A DNA stretch of 64,000 nt from Streptomyces aquilus (GTDB lineage Bacteria; Actinomycetota; Actinomycetes; Streptomycetales; Streptomycetaceae). Made by a program: the position numbers and the translations under genes. The stretch spans positions 4,092,001-4,156,000 of the forward strand of contig NZ_CP034463.1 in the NCBI RefSeq assembly GCF_003955715.1, read 5' to 3'. How positions within the stretch are numbered: position 1 is the first letter of the stretch; every line of letters starts with the position of its first letter. Below, piece by piece: positions 1-8,238 of the stretch. The notes under the pieces were generated by a model, which saw only the letters and a list, made by a program, of their open reading frames with translations, searched no databases and was not told the origin of the DNA.

Positions 1-569
1 TCCCGTCCTTCTGGCGGGACGACAAGACCGGTGAGGTGCTGGAGTCGGACACGCTGACGCCCGAGCAGTGGCGGAACCTCACCTCGCTGACCGAGCGGCT
101 CGGTCAGCGGGTGCGGGAGGAGTACGGGCTCCAGATCGTCGTCCACCCGCACGCCGACACGCACATCGACAGCGAGGAGAACGTCGTCCGGTTCCTCGAC
201 GGGACGGACTCGTCGCTGGTGTCGCTCTGCCTCGACACGGGGCACTACGCGTACTGCGGGGGCGACAGCGTGAAGCTGATCGAGACGTACGGGTCCCGGA
301 TCGGGTACCTGCATCTGAAGCAGGTCGATCCCGAGATCCTCGCCGATGTGCGGGCCAAGGGGACGCCGTTCGGGCCGGCCGTGGCGCAGGGTGTGATGTG
401 TGAACCGCCGTCCGGGGTGCCGGCGTTGGGGCCCGTGCTGGAGGCTGCGCAGGCTTTGGATGTGGATCTGTTCGCGATCGTGGAGCAGGACATGTATCCG
501 TGCGATCCGGACAAGCCGTTGCCCATTGCTCAGCGGACTCGGGCGTTTTTGAGGAGCTGCGGGGCTTAG
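1..569 (+). CDS. Sugar phosphate isomerase/epimerase (IolE-like), 5'-truncated by window
   Basis: C-terminal part of a xylose-isomerase-like TIM-barrel protein; the reading frame is already open at base 3 and the start lies outside the window. Metal-site style motifs are visible: VVHPHADTHID, CLDTGHYAYCG (Asp and His), GYLHLKQVD and a late Glu in FAIVEQDMYP. The arrangement resembles 2-keto-myo-inositol dehydratase (IolE) and related sugar isomerases, so a role in inositol or rare-sugar catabolism is likely, but the substrate cannot be read from the sequence. It stops at TAG and is followed by a short repeat-containing gap before the AraC regulator. Family assignment is confident, substrate is not. 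Confidence 0.8.
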   Translation, partial: PSFWRDDKTGEVLESDTLTPEQWRNLTSLTERLGQRVREEYGLQIVVHPHADTHIDSEENVVRFLDGTDSSLVSLCLDTGHYAYCGGDSVKLIETYGSRIGYLHLKQVDPEILADVRAKGTPFGPAVAQGVMCEPPSGVPALGPVLEAAQALDVDLFAIVEQDMYPCDPDKPLPIAQRTRAFLRSCGA

Positions 570-620
570 TGGCGCCTAATGGGGTGCCGGGGGCTGTGGG
601 TTGGCGAGTGCGGGTTGTTC

Positions 621-657
621 GTGGCTTGTCGCGCAGTTCCCCGCGCCCCTTGGGGCG
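621..657. repeat. Dispersed Streptomyces intergenic repeat with small hairpin
   Basis: The stretch contains CGCGCAGTTCCCCGCGCC followed by a perfect 6-2-6 hairpin CGCCCC-TT-GGGGCG (644-657). From memory this motif recurs in intergenic regions across many Streptomyces genomes. It lies between the isomerase stop and the AraC gene, which argues that the AraC frame should not be extended upstream to 601. Confidence 0.55.
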
Positions 658-672
658 TTGCACGATGGCTCT

Positions 673-1563
673 GTGACAAGTGTTCGGTCGGGACATGGGC
701 CCTGGGGGTCCTGGGAAGTTGCCCTTGCCCTGCCCCATCCCCGACTCCAACCCGGCGTCATCTCGTACCGCGGGGTGCGGCTGGGGCTCGATCGGCCTCG
801 GCGGCGGCTTGAGGCGCCCATCGGGGCGGCCACGCTGCTGTTGGGGTTCGGGGAGTCGGTGCGGATCAGCCGGGCGGGGCGGGCGCCGGACACGTTGGTG
901 TCGGTGTACTGCGGGCCTACGACCACTCCCGCCATCGGCGAGCACAACGGGCGGCTTTCGGGGATCGAGGTGTTACTCGCTCCCTGGGCCGCCTTCTCGT
1001 TGTTCGGGACGCCGCAGTACGAGCTCGCCAACCGGACCGTGGATCCCGACGAGTTGCCGCATGTGCTGCCCGGCAGGGTCGACGAACTCGCCGCCGCGCT
1101 CGGTGCCCTGCCGTCCTGGGAGGCCCGGTTCGGGCTGCTGGACGATGCGCTGGCACGGTGGTCACAGGGCGGTACGGCGCCGTCGGCCCGGGTGGTGCGG
1201 GCGTGGGCGGAGTTGGTGCGGACGGGTGGGGCGATCCCCGTGCCGCGGCTCGCCGAGGACGTCGGCTGGAGTGTGCGGCAGCTGGAGAGCCGGTTCCGGG
1301 AGCAGATCGGGCTGGGGCCGAAGGCGGCGGCACGGGTGCTGCGGTTGCAGCGGGCGCGGCGGCTGCTGGCCGCGGGGCGGGGGCAGGCGGAGACCGCGGC
1401 GCTGTGCGGGTTCTACGACCAGGCCCATCTCAGCGGGGAGTTCAAGGCGATGACCGGGTGCACGCCGCGGGAGTTCACGCTCGCCAGAGACGGGGCGGGC
1501 GTGGTGCCCGGCGGTGACCGGATCAGCGGTGAGGCGACGAGTCTGGTGCTCGGCGCACCCTGA
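673..1563 (+). CDS. AraC family transcriptional regulator
   Basis: A 296-residue regulator with a poorly conserved N-terminal sensing domain and a C-terminal AraC/XylS double helix-turn-helix at about residues 185-275. The pattern IPVPRLAEDVGWSVRQLESR corresponds to the first helix-turn-helix, and AAARVLRLQRARRLL followed by CGFYDQAHLSGEFKAMTG to the second, the canonical 'F.D.SH..R.FK...G.TP..FR' region. I chose GTG at 673 because an upstream start at 601 would translate the dispersed repeat at 621-657. The effector and target genes are unknown. A strong hairpin at 1671-1708 follows the gene. Confidence 0.85.
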   Translation: MTSVRSGHGPWGSWEVALALPHPRLQPGVISYRGVRLGLDRPRRRLEAPIGAATLLLGFGESVRISRAGRAPDTLVSVYCGPTTTPAIGEHNGRLSGIEVLLAPWAAFSLFGTPQYELANRTVDPDELPHVLPGRVDELAAALGALPSWEARFGLLDDALARWSQGGTAPSARVVRAWAELVRTGGAIPVPRLAEDVGWSVRQLESRFREQIGLGPKAAARVLRLQRARRLLAAGRGQAETAALCGFYDQAHLSGEFKAMTGCTPREFTLARDGAGVVPGGDRISGEATSLVLGAP

Positions 1564-1670
1564 TCGACGCCGAGTGCGGTTTTTTCCAAGACCCGCGGAG
1601 TTGGCCGAATGCAGTCTGTGGCTCCCGGCCGTTGTGCGCCCCCAGTGGCCACCGGGGAGGCGGGGGAGCT

Positions 1671-1708
1671 GGTGGAGCCGGGCCCGGCGCAGCGGGTCCG
1701 GCTCCACC
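1671..1708 (+). terminator. Hairpin terminator downstream of AraC gene
   Basis: Arms GGTGGAGCCGGGCCC (1671-1685) and GGGTCCGGCTCCACC (1694-1708) pair over 15 bp with one G-U pair and an 8-nt loop. No T run follows, as is common in Streptomyces. It lies about 110 bases after the AraC stop. Confidence 0.5.
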
Positions 1709-1808
1709 CGTGTGGACCCTGCGGGTCCTGTCAACGCGCCGCGCCCACGCGCCCGCGCGCGCCTTTGCTGCACTCGTGTCACGAACGCCCCTCGTGTGTC
1801 ACACATGT

Positions 1809-1820
1809 CGCGTATACGCG
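1809..1820. promoter_or_regulatory. 12-bp perfect palindrome CGCGTATACGCG
   Basis: CGCGTATACGCG reads identically on both strands and is flanked by GTGTGTCACACATGT on the left and GCGTCACAC on the right. It is 150 bases upstream of the small helix-turn-helix gene at 1971 and could be an operator. Function is inferred from symmetry only. Confidence 0.35.
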
Positions 1821-1970
1821 GGTCTTGCGTCACACGCCGTGCACAGGGCCTGACCTGCGCTCACTCTCTGTCGTTCACGGGGCACAGGCTTTGTGACGCC
1901 AGCGCAGCGCCCGGTACCCCCGACGGCCGTTCCCGGCCGCCGCCGCGGCGCGCGCAGGGAGGTGCACCTC

Positions 1971-2171
1971 ATGACCGACCGAAGGCTCTGGTCGTACAAG
2001 GAGATCGCGGCGCACATCAAGGTGCAGCCGGACACCGTGCGGTCGTACCGCAAGCACGGGCTGCTGCCGCCACCCGACCATGTGGAGGGCGGCAAGCCCT
2101 TCTGGTACGCGGACACCGTGCGGGCGTGGGTCGCCGCGCGGCCGGGCAACCGCGGCAGACGAGAGGACTGA
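1971..2171 (+). CDS. Small helix-turn-helix DNA-binding protein
   Basis: A 66-residue protein beginning MTDRRLWSYKEIAAHIKVQP, with a MerR/excisionase-style winged helix: YKEIAAHI-V-DTVRSYRKHGLLPPPD and then a Trp/Tyr beta-hairpin (PFWYADTVRAWVAARPG). This architecture is used by small Streptomyces regulators and by phage excisionases. There is no integrase nearby, so a chromosomal regulator is more likely. The start at ATG 1971 is set by the GGGAGG Shine-Dalgarno ten bases upstream; earlier in-frame starts would add a low-complexity Arg/Pro stretch. It is followed 48 bases later by a GNAT gene in the same direction. Confidence 0.75.
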   Translation: MTDRRLWSYKEIAAHIKVQPDTVRSYRKHGLLPPPDHVEGGKPFWYADTVRAWVAARPGNRGRRED

Positions 2172-2219
2172 GCGGAAACACGGTTGCCGACCGGGAGCCG
2201 GGCCGGTGAGGATCCGTGG

Positions 2220-2783
2220 ATGAGTTTCTCCGTCAAACCCGTGCTGACCGGCGAGAAGGCCGTGCTGCGTCCGTTCACCGCAGCGGACGCGGAGGTCATG
2301 GCGGAGATCATCCGCGACCCCGAGGTCCTCCGTTTCACCGGTGGACCCGACACCGAGTTCACCCTGGAGCAGTTGCGTTCCTGGTACGGCTCCCGGTCCG
2401 CCCAGCCCGACCGTCTCGATCTCGCCGTCACCGACCGCGCCACCGGCGAACTCGTCGGCGAGGTGGTGCTGTACGAGTGGGACGAGCGGGCGCGCGGCTG
2501 TACGTTCCGCACGCTCCTCGGGCCCCGGGGCCGTGACCGCGGCCTCGGCACCGAGGCGACGCGTCTCGTCGTCGGGTACGGCTTCGAGGAACTCGGCCTG
2601 CATCGCATCCAGTTGGAGGTCTACGGCCACAACGCCCGGGCCCTGCGCGCCTACGAGAAGGCCGGGTTCGTGCGGGAGGGCGTCCGGCGGGAGGCCGATC
2701 TGCGGGACGGTCGGTGGGTGGACTGGGTGCTCATGGCCGTGCTGGAACAGGAGTGGGCGGCGCTCAGTTCCACGGCTCGATGA
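2220..2783 (+). CDS. GNAT family N-acetyltransferase (RimJ/RimL type)
   Basis: A 187-residue acetyltransferase of the RimJ/RimL-like GNAT group, which transfers the acetyl group of acetyl-CoA to an amine on a protein or small molecule. The acetyl-CoA loop is visible as [20 protein letters not shown] (about residues 100-120), followed by the C-terminal pattern [20 protein letters not shown] and [13 protein letters not shown] 2220 gives [20 protein letters not shown], which starts directly at the first beta strand. The last 20 bases overlap the 3' end of the convergent alcohol dehydrogenase gene. The substrate is unknown. Confidence 0.85.
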   Translation: MSFSVKPVLTGEKAVLRPFTAADAEVMAEIIRDPEVLRFTGGPDTEFTLEQLRSWYGSRSAQPDRLDLAVTDRATGELVGEVVLYEWDERARGCTFRTLLGPRGRDRGLGTEATRLVVGYGFEELGLHRIQLEVYGHNARALRAYEKAGFVREGVRREADLRDGRWVDWVLMAVLEQEWAALSSTAR

Positions 2784-3807
2784 CCGTCACCCCGGCGCCG
2801 GGTGCCGTGCCCATCGACGCCAGTGCGGCCGGCGTCGCGGCCAGGTCGATCGTGGACGTCACCAGGAGGTCCGGCCGCAGCACCCCCGACCGCACCAGCT
2901 CCAGCATCCCCGGATAGGTGTGCGCGGCCATGCCGTGGCTGCCCAGGATCTCCAGTTCCAGGGCGATGGCGCGGGCCATCGGGACCGGGGTCGTGCCGTC
3001 CGCCGAGGGCAGCAGGCCGACCTGGAGATGCCGGCCGCGGCGGCGCAGGGAGTTGACGGAGGCCGCGCAGGTGACCGGGGAGCCCAGCGCGTCCAGTGAC
3101 ACGTGCGCGCCGCCGCCGGTCAGTTCACGCACCGCGGCGGCCGTGTCACCGGCCTCGGACGCGTCGACGCCCGCCACCGCCCCGAACTTCTGTGCCAGCT
3201 CCAGGGCTTGGGGCGACACGTCCACCGCCACCACCCGGGCGCCGGAAGCCGCCGCGATCATCACCGCCGACAGGCCCACTCCGCCGCAGCCGTGCACCGC
3301 GACCCACTCCCCCGCCGCGACCCGCCCCTGCTGCACCACGGCACGGAACGCGGTGGCGAACCGGCAGCCGAGGGAGGCGGCGGTGGCGAAGGAGAGGTCC
3401 TCCGGGACCGCCACCAGGTTCACGTCGGCGTGGTCCAGCGCCACGTACTGCGCGAAGGAACCCCAGTGGGTGAAGCCCGGCTGGGTCTGCCGCTCGCAGA
3501 TCTGGTGGTCGCCGGCCGCGCAGGCGGCGCAGCGTCCGCAGGCGCACACGAAGGGGACGGTGACGCGGTCGCCGGGGCGCCAGCCGGTGACCCGGTCGCC
3601 GACCGCCTCGACGACTCCGGCGAGTTCATGGCCGGGCACGTGCGGGAGCGTGATGTCGGGGTCGTGGCCCTGCCAGCCGTGCCAGTCGCTGCGGCACAGG
3701 CCGGTGGCCGCCACGCGCACGACGACGCCGTGCGGGGCCGGTTCCGGGTCGGGCACCTCCCGCACCTCGGCCGGCTCGCCGTACCGCTCGAACACCACTG
3801 CCCGCAT
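2764..3807 (-). CDS. Zinc-dependent alcohol dehydrogenase (MDR superfamily)
   Basis: A 347-residue medium-chain dehydrogenase that oxidises an alcohol with NAD(P). The catalytic zinc site is shown by [10 protein letters not shown] (Cys) and the following PGHE; the structural zinc site by the four-cysteine run [17 protein letters not shown] near residue 100. The Rossmann glycine motif is [11 protein letters not shown]. The start at 3807 ([12 protein letters not shown]) has GGGAG five bases upstream; two earlier in-frame ATGs at 3819 and 3831 are possible. It is convergent with the GNAT gene (20-bp overlap) and lies downstream of the antiporter on the same strand. The substrate cannot be inferred. 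Confidence 0.88.
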   Translation of the reverse strand: MRAVVFERYGEPAEVREVPDPEPAPHGVVVRVAATGLCRSDWHGWQGHDPDITLPHVPGHELAGVVEAVGDRVTGWRPGDRVTVPFVCACGRCAACAAGDHQICERQTQPGFTHWGSFAQYVALDHADVNLVAVPEDLSFATAASLGCRFATAFRAVVQQGRVAAGEWVAVHGCGGVGLSAVMIAAASGARVVAVDVSPQALELAQKFGAVAGVDASEAGDTAAAVRELTGGGAHVSLDALGSPVTCAASVNSLRRRGRHLQVGLLPSADGTTPVPMARAIALELEILGSHGMAAHTYPGMLELVRSGVLRPDLLVTSTIDLAATPAALASMGTAPGAGVTVIEPWN

Positions 3808-3859
3808 GTGCGCTCCCATCGACGTGACCATCCGGTCCCCCCCCCATCCTGACCCGGCC

Positions 3860-5059
3860 TCACCACGACTCCGTACCCCCGAGCGGCTCCTCCACCGTCC
3901 TCCGCTCGCCGCGCAGCCGCAGCCCCGCCAGCGGGAACAGCAGCACCGAGAGCATCGCGGCACCGACCAGGGCCGCCGCCTCCTCCGTCTTCAGGACGCC
4001 GTCGTCGACGCCGATCGTGGTGATGGCGACGACCAGCGGCAGCGCGGTGGACGCGAACAGGGTCAGGGCGCGCCGGTCCCGTCGTACGAGATCCGGCGGG
4101 GCCAGCGCGTACACCGGCAGGCCGCGGACCAGCAGGAACAGCAGCAGGAAGACCGGCAGGAGCAGCAGCGCCCGGCCGCCGGACAGAAGGGCGTCCAGGT
4201 CGAACTCCATGCCGGTGACGACGTAGAACACCGGCACCAGGAAGCCGAACCCCATCGCCTCGACCTTCTCCAGGACCGGCCCCGCGCTCTCCGGTGCCGC
4301 CCCGTGCAGCAGCAGCCGGGTGAGCATCCCGGCGGCGAACGCGCCGAGCAGGGTGTCGAGGCCGAGGGCCTGGGAGATGCCGAGCATCACGGCGAGGAGG
4401 AGCACGACCAGGCGTACGGCGAACTGGCCGCTGCTGTGCAGGGTCCTGGCGATCACTCGCGGGAACCACGGCGGGCGCGGGCGCATTGCCCACCACACCG
4501 CGGCGGCCGTCAGCAGCGCGAACGCCGCCAGCACGGCCGTCGAGCGGCCCGGCGAACGCCCGCTCAGCAGCAGCGCGATGGCGATGATCGGCCCGAACTC
4601 GCCGACCGCCCCGAACGTCGTCATCACCGAGCCGAAGCGCGAGTGCAGGTCCCCCGCGTCCCGCAGCACCGGCAGGACCGTGCCGAGGGCGGTGCTGGTG
4701 AGGGCCGTACCGATGTAGACGCCCTTGGACAGCCCGGTCAGGGTGGAGGCGAGCGCGAGGCCCACGACGAGCGCGGTCAGCCATGCCCACAGCGAGCGTT
4801 TCAGGGTGGCGCCGCGGACCCGGTCGAACTCGATCTCGTACCCGGCGAGGAAGATCAGCATCGCCAGCCCGAGGTCGGACAGGGTGTCGATGACCGGCCC
4901 GTCGCCCGCCCAGCCCAGGACGTCCGGGCCGGCCAGGATGCCCAGCAGGATCTCGAAGATGACGAGCGGCACCGGCAGCCGGCGGCTGATCCCGTAGGCC
5001 AGCAGGGGTGCCAGCACCGCGATGGACATGATCAGGATGAGCGTCCCGGCCTGCGACAC
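3860..5059 (-). CDS. CPA2-family cation:proton antiporter (Kef/NapA type)
   Basis: A 399-residue membrane protein with about 12 hydrophobic segments, starting [20 protein letters not shown]. The [11 protein letters not shown] segment after TM3 and the repeated Gly-rich helices ([30 protein letters not shown]) are typical of monovalent cation:proton antiporters. It would exchange Na+ or K+ for protons at the cytoplasmic membrane. No C-terminal TrkA-N domain is present, unlike KefB/KefC. The GTG start at 5059 is divergent from copZ, and the CsoR-like operator lies only 27-43 bases upstream of it, so copper could influence its transcription as well. Ion specificity is not determined. Confidence 0.82.
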   Translation of the reverse strand: MSQAGTLILIMSIAVLAPLLAYGISRRLPVPLVIFEILLGILAGPDVLGWAGDGPVIDTLSDLGLAMLIFLAGYEIEFDRVRGATLKRSLWAWLTALVVGLALASTLTGLSKGVYIGTALTSTALGTVLPVLRDAGDLHSRFGSVMTTFGAVGEFGPIIAIALLLSGRSPGRSTAVLAAFALLTAAAVWWAMRPRPPWFPRVIARTLHSSGQFAVRLVVLLLAVMLGISQALGLDTLLGAFAAGMLTRLLLHGAAPESAGPVLEKVEAMGFGFLVPVFYVVTGMEFDLDALLSGGRALLLLPVFLLLFLLVRGLPVYALAPPDLVRRDRRALTLFASTALPLVVAITTIGVDDGVLKTEEAAALVGAAMLSVLLFPLAGLRLRGERRTVEEPLGGTESW

Positions 5060-5077
5060 GATCGGCGCCTACCCCTC

Positions 5078-5105
5078 TTGGAGAAATACCCCCTAGGGGT
5101 ATAGT
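5078..5105 (+). promoter_or_regulatory. Probable sigma-70 type promoter of copZ-copA
   Basis: A -35 like TTGGAG (5078-5083) and a -10 TATAGT (5100-5105) are separated by 16 bp. The CsoR-like operator occupies the spacer and overlaps the -10, which fits repression by occlusion and release on copper binding. The copZ start lies 64 bases downstream of the -10. Confidence 0.65.
5086..5102. promoter_or_regulatory. CsoR-type copper operator
   Basis: ATACCCCCTAGGGGTAT contains inverted arms ATACCC and GGGTAT around five bases, matching the G-tract operator type recognised by CsoR copper-sensing repressors in Streptomyces. It sits directly in the copZ-copA promoter. No csoR gene is in the window, so the repressor would be encoded elsewhere. 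Confidence 0.75.
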
Positions 5106-5168
5106 GTGAGATACGTGGACGCCACCGCGGGTCCCGCAGAACCCACACGCCCCGAAGAGGAGAACGAG

Positions 5169-5402
5169 ATGACCGCCCAGAGCGACACCCAGGTCACCAC
5201 CGTCTACAAGGTGAGCGGCATGAGCTGCGGCCACTGCGAGGGCTCGGTCTCCGGCGAGATCTCCGAGATCCCCGGCGTCAGCTCCGTCAAGGCCGTCGCC
5301 TCCACCGGCGAGGTCACCGTCGTCTCCGCCGCCGAGCTCGACGAGGAAGCCGTGCGCGCGGCCGTCGACGAGGCCGGCTTCGAGCTCGTCGGCAAGGCCT
5401 GA
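5169..5402 (+). CDS. copZ: Copper chaperone, heavy-metal-associated domain (CopZ)
   Basis: A 77-residue single HMA-domain protein. The metal site GMSCGHC is a CxxC loop at about residues 19-22, and the rest follows the ferredoxin-like beta-alpha-beta-beta-alpha-beta fold ending FELVGKA. It would carry Cu(I) in the cytosol and hand it to the CopA ATPase encoded 24 bases downstream. ATG 5169 has GAGGAG at a suitable distance; the frame is open upstream but that part is within the promoter leader. A CsoR-type operator in the promoter implies copper induction. Confidence 0.92.
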   Translation: MTAQSDTQVTTVYKVSGMSCGHCEGSVSGEISEIPGVSSVKAVASTGEVTVVSAAELDEEAVRAAVDEAGFELVGKA

Positions 5403-5426
5403 CCGCCACCTCCTGGAGTACCCGCC

Positions 5427-7646
5427 ATGTCCGGCACCACCGCCCCGATAGCTCCGCCCGCCGAGGTCGAACTCCTCATCGGCGGCATGACCTGCGCCTC
5501 CTGCGCCGCCCGCGTGGAGAAGAAGCTCAACCGGATGGACGGCGTGACCGCCACCGTCAACTACGCGACGGAGAAGGCGAAGGTCACCTACGCCGAGGGC
5601 GTCCAGGTCGCGGATCTCATCGCGACGGTGGTGAAGACGGGGTACACGGCCGAGGAGCCCGCGCCGGCGGCGGCAGCGCCCGCCCCGCACGAGGACCCGG
5701 AGCCGGCGTCGCTGCGGCAGCGGCTCGTCGTCTCCGCGCTCCTCGCCGTGCCCGTCGTCCTGCTGTCGATGATCCCGGCCCTCCAGTTCGACAACTGGCA
5801 GTGGCTGGCCCTCACCCTCGCCTCCCCCGTCGTCGTCTGGGGCGGGCTGCCCTTCCACAAAGCCGCCTGGACCAACCTCCGGCACGGCGCGGCCACCATG
5901 GACACCCTCGTCTCGCTGGGCACGCTGGCCGCGTACGGCTGGTCGCTGTGGGCGCTGTTCTTCGGGGACGCGGGCATGGCGGGCATGAAGGACGAGTTCA
6001 CGTTCACCGTCTCGCGCATGGACAGCGCCTCCACGATCTATCTCGAAGTGGCCGCGGGCGTCACCACGTTCCTCCTGCTCGGCCGCTATCTGGAGGCCCG
6101 CTCCAAGCGCCGGGCGGGGGCCGCGCTACGGGCCCTGATGGAGCTGGGCGCGAAGGACGTGGCGGTCCTGCGGGACGGCCGCGAGGTCCGCGTCCCGGTC
6201 TCCCGCCTGACGGTCGGGGACCGTTTCGTCGTCCGCCCCGGGGAGAAGATCGCCACCGACGGCACCGTCGTCGAGGGCGCCTCCGCCGTGGACGCGTCCA
6301 TGCTGACCGGCGAGTCGGTGCCGGTGGACGTGACGGTCGGGGACGCGGTCGCGGGCGCGACCGTGAACGCCGGCGGGCGCCTGGTCGTCAAGGCCACGCG
6401 CGTGGGCGCGGACACACAGCTCGCGCGGATGGCGAAGCTGGTCGAGGAGGCGCAGAACGGCAAGGCCGAGGTGCAGCGGCTCGCCGACCGGATCTCGGCC
6501 GTCTTCGTGCCGGCGGTCATCGCGATCGCCGTCGCCACCTTCGGCGGTTGGCTCGGCGCGACCGGCGACCTTGCCGCCGCGTTCACCGCGGCCGTCGCCG
6601 TCCTGATCATCGCCTGCCCGTGCGCGCTCGGCCTGGCCACCCCGACCGCCCTGATGGTCGGCACGGGCCGCGGCGCCCAGCTCGGCATCCTCATCAAGGG
6701 CCCCGAGGTGCTGGAGAACACGCGCCGCGTCGACACCGTCGTCCTCGACAAGACGGGAACGGTCACCACCGGCCGGATGACCCTCCAGGAGGTGTACGCC
6801 GTCCAGGGCGCCGACGAGAAGCAGGTGCTGCGGCTCGCGGGCGCCGTGGAGCACGCCTCCGAGCATCCCGTCGCCCGGGCGGTCGCCGCCGGTGCCGAGG
6901 AGCGGGTGGGGCCGCTGCCCGCGGTCGAGGCGTTCGTGAACGTCCCCGGGCGGGGCGTGCGCGGGCGCGTGGAGGGCCATGACGTGGCCGTGGGGCGCCT
7001 CTTCGACGCCTTGCCGGAGGAGCTGGCCCGCGCCAAGGACGAGGCCGAGAGGGGCGGTCGTACGGCCGTCGTGGTCGGCTGGGACGGCGTGGCACGCGGC
7101 GTCGTGGCCGTCGCGGACGCGGTGAAGGAGACCAGCGCCGAGGCGGTACGGGAGCTGCGGGCCCTCGGGCTCACGCCGGTGCTGCTGACCGGGGACAACC
7201 GGACGGTCGCGGAGGCCGTGGCCGAACGGGTCGGGATCACGCGGGTCGTGGCCGAGGTGCTGCCCGAGGGCAAGGTCGACGCCGTACGACGGTTGCAGGG
7301 CGAGGGACGGGTCGTCGCCATGGTCGGCGACGGGGTCAACGACGCCGCCGCACTCGCCACCGCCGACCTGGGGCTCGCGATGGGGACCGGGACGGACGCG
7401 GCGATCGAGGCGGGGGATCTGACGCTGGTGCGCGGGGACCTGCGGGTGGCCGCGGACGCCATCCGGCTGTCGCGGCGGACGCTGGCCACGATCAAGGGGA
7501 ACCTGGTGTGGGCGTTCGGCTACAACGTGGCCGCGCTGCCGCTGGCCGCCGCGGGACTGCTGAACCCGATGATCGCGGGCGCCGCCATGGCGTTCTCCTC
7601 GGTGTTCGTCGTGACGAACAGCCTGCGATTGCGGTCATTCCGTTAG
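5427..7646 (+). CDS. copA: Copper-translocating P1B-type ATPase CopA
   Basis: A 739-residue copper export ATPase of the inner membrane. It has one N-terminal HMA domain with GGMTCASC (CxxC), an actuator TGES motif in [12 protein letters not shown], the transmembrane copper site CPC (Cys397-Pro-Cys399), the phosphorylation motif DKTGT with Asp441, the P1B-specific His-Pro dipeptide in SEHPVARA, and the hinge [10 protein letters not shown]. All residues needed for Cu(I) transport are present. It follows copZ in the same transcription unit under the CsoR-type operator. An internal block rich in Met/Asp (residues about 180-195, [17 protein letters not shown]) lies in the extracellular loop before TM3. 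Confidence 0.95.
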   Translation: MSGTTAPIAPPAEVELLIGGMTCASCAARVEKKLNRMDGVTATVNYATEKAKVTYAEGVQVADLIATVVKTGYTAEEPAPAAAAPAPHEDPEPASLRQRLVVSALLAVPVVLLSMIPALQFDNWQWLALTLASPVVVWGGLPFHKAAWTNLRHGAATMDTLVSLGTLAAYGWSLWALFFGDAGMAGMKDEFTFTVSRMDSASTIYLEVAAGVTTFLLLGRYLEARSKRRAGAALRALMELGAKDVAVLRDGREVRVPVSRLTVGDRFVVRPGEKIATDGTVVEGASAVDASMLTGESVPVDVTVGDAVAGATVNAGGRLVVKATRVGADTQLARMAKLVEEAQNGKAEVQRLADRISAVFVPAVIAIAVATFGGWLGATGDLAAAFTAAVAVLIIACPCALGLATPTALMVGTGRGAQLGILIKGPEVLENTRRVDTVVLDKTGTVTTGRMTLQEVYAVQGADEKQVLRLAGAVEHASEHPVARAVAAGAEERVGPLPAVEAFVNVPGRGVRGRVEGHDVAVGRLFDALPEELARAKDEAERGGRTAVVVGWDGVARGVVAVADAVKETSAEAVRELRALGLTPVLLTGDNRTVAEAVAERVGITRVVAEVLPEGKVDAVRRLQGEGRVVAMVGDGVNDAAALATADLGLAMGTGTDAAIEAGDLTLVRGDLRVAADAIRLSRRTLATIKGNLVWAFGYNVAALPLAAAGLLNPMIAGAAMAFSSVFVVTNSLRLRSFR

Positions 7647-7902
7647 GCGGGACCCTCTGGAGTCCGGCGCGAGGCTCACATAAGCTCTTCACAAGGCTCG
7701 CGCATCATCCTTACGCTTGAGGCCCGATCGACGATTCGGCCCCTTGCGCATCAAACGGACAAATGCAAGAGACGCAGATCACAGTGATGTGAACGTAACC
7801 ATCGAAGGGGTTCGAAGGTCTAAGTTGGCGATGTCAGGCCGCGTCTTGGGGGGCGCATCCTGGCATCTGGGGATGTCTTGGGGGACTTCCTCAGAGATGC
7901 GT

Positions 7903-7963
7903 TGCCGGGACAGGCACGTCGGGAAGCTTTGAGCGGCCCTCCCGACCGTGCGCTGTCCCGGCA
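7903..7963 (+). ncRNA. Candidate structured non-coding RNA (long hairpin)
   Basis: TGCCGGGACAG (7903-7913) pairs perfectly with CTGTCCCGGCA (7953-7963), and the inner segments GCACG-TCGGGA and TCCCGA-C-CGTGC extend the helix to about 22 bp with two single-base bulges and a loop of about 15 nt. The downstream stem at 8095-8143 would end the transcript. Strand is chosen from the terminator order; 5' end is not defined. A small peptide reading through the hairpin remains possible. Confidence 0.45.
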
Positions 7964-8094
7964 GATCGCACACAGCGGTACACAGTAGGAGTACGACGAG
8001 TTCTGCTCGTTCTGCTCAACACAGCGATTCAGGCGCTGTTTTCTCACAGACGCCCGGCCGGATCCCGTGGGGGGAATCCGCACCGGGACATGGG

Positions 8095-8143
8095 AAGGCG
8101 CCCTGGACGTCGGCCCGTGGGGGGACCGCCGCCAGGGCGCCTT
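8095..8143 (+). terminator. Intrinsic terminator hairpin
   Basis: AAGGCGCCCTGG (8095-8106) and CCAGGGCGCCTT (8132-8143) form a perfect 12-bp stem, flanked by A and T pairs that let it work in both directions. It would end a transcript coming from the copA side or from the putative RNA gene. Confidence 0.7.
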
Positions 8144-8177
8144 CTGCTGTGCACCGCTCACTTCCCGGCACACGACG

Positions 8178-8210
8178 AGGCCCCGCAGCCGGCATCGGCA
8201 TGCGGGGCCT
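8178..8210 (-). terminator. Intrinsic terminator of citA
   Basis: AGGCCCCGCA (8178-8187) and TGCGGGGCCT (8201-8210) form a perfect 10-bp stem about 30 bases past the citA stop. Being symmetric, it can also stop rightward transcripts. Confidence 0.7.
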
Positions 8211-8238
8211 GGTGTGACCTCGCGGCTCAGCGCAACGG

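Larger units (their letters stand above)
1564..1970. other. Gene-free interval with hairpin and palindromes
   Basis: About 400 bases without a convincing gene. It holds a terminator-like stem at 1671-1708, then a less GC-rich block with GTGTCAC/GTCACAC motifs around 1778-1842 and a perfect 12-bp palindrome at 1809-1820. These look like regulatory elements for the small helix-turn-helix gene downstream. Open frames here lack Streptomyces third-position GC bias. Confidence 0.5.
7647..8238. other. 592-base gene-poor interval between copA and citA
   Basis: No convincing protein gene. The left part (7640-7830) is unusually AT-rich for this chromosome and carries the perfect inverted repeat ATCAC-A-GTGAT at 7778-7788. 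The middle holds a long imperfect hairpin at 7903-7963, and the right part two strong terminators. A frame ending in TAG at about 7989 reads across the hairpin but has only rare start codons. A transcribed non-coding RNA is the simplest explanation. Confidence 0.55.

Noticed and set aside
601..672. Upstream extension of the AraC gene to 601
   Set aside because: It would translate the dispersed intergenic repeat; GTG 673 gives a normal family start.
1971..2171. Small helix-turn-helix protein as a phage or plasmid excisionase
   Set aside because: No integrase, attachment-site repeat, tRNA gene or other mobile gene is visible nearby.
7835..7932. Short frame starting ATG 7835 between copA and citA
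   Set aside because: Codon use lacks the Streptomyces third-position GC bias and the sequence overlaps the RNA hairpin; treated as non-coding.
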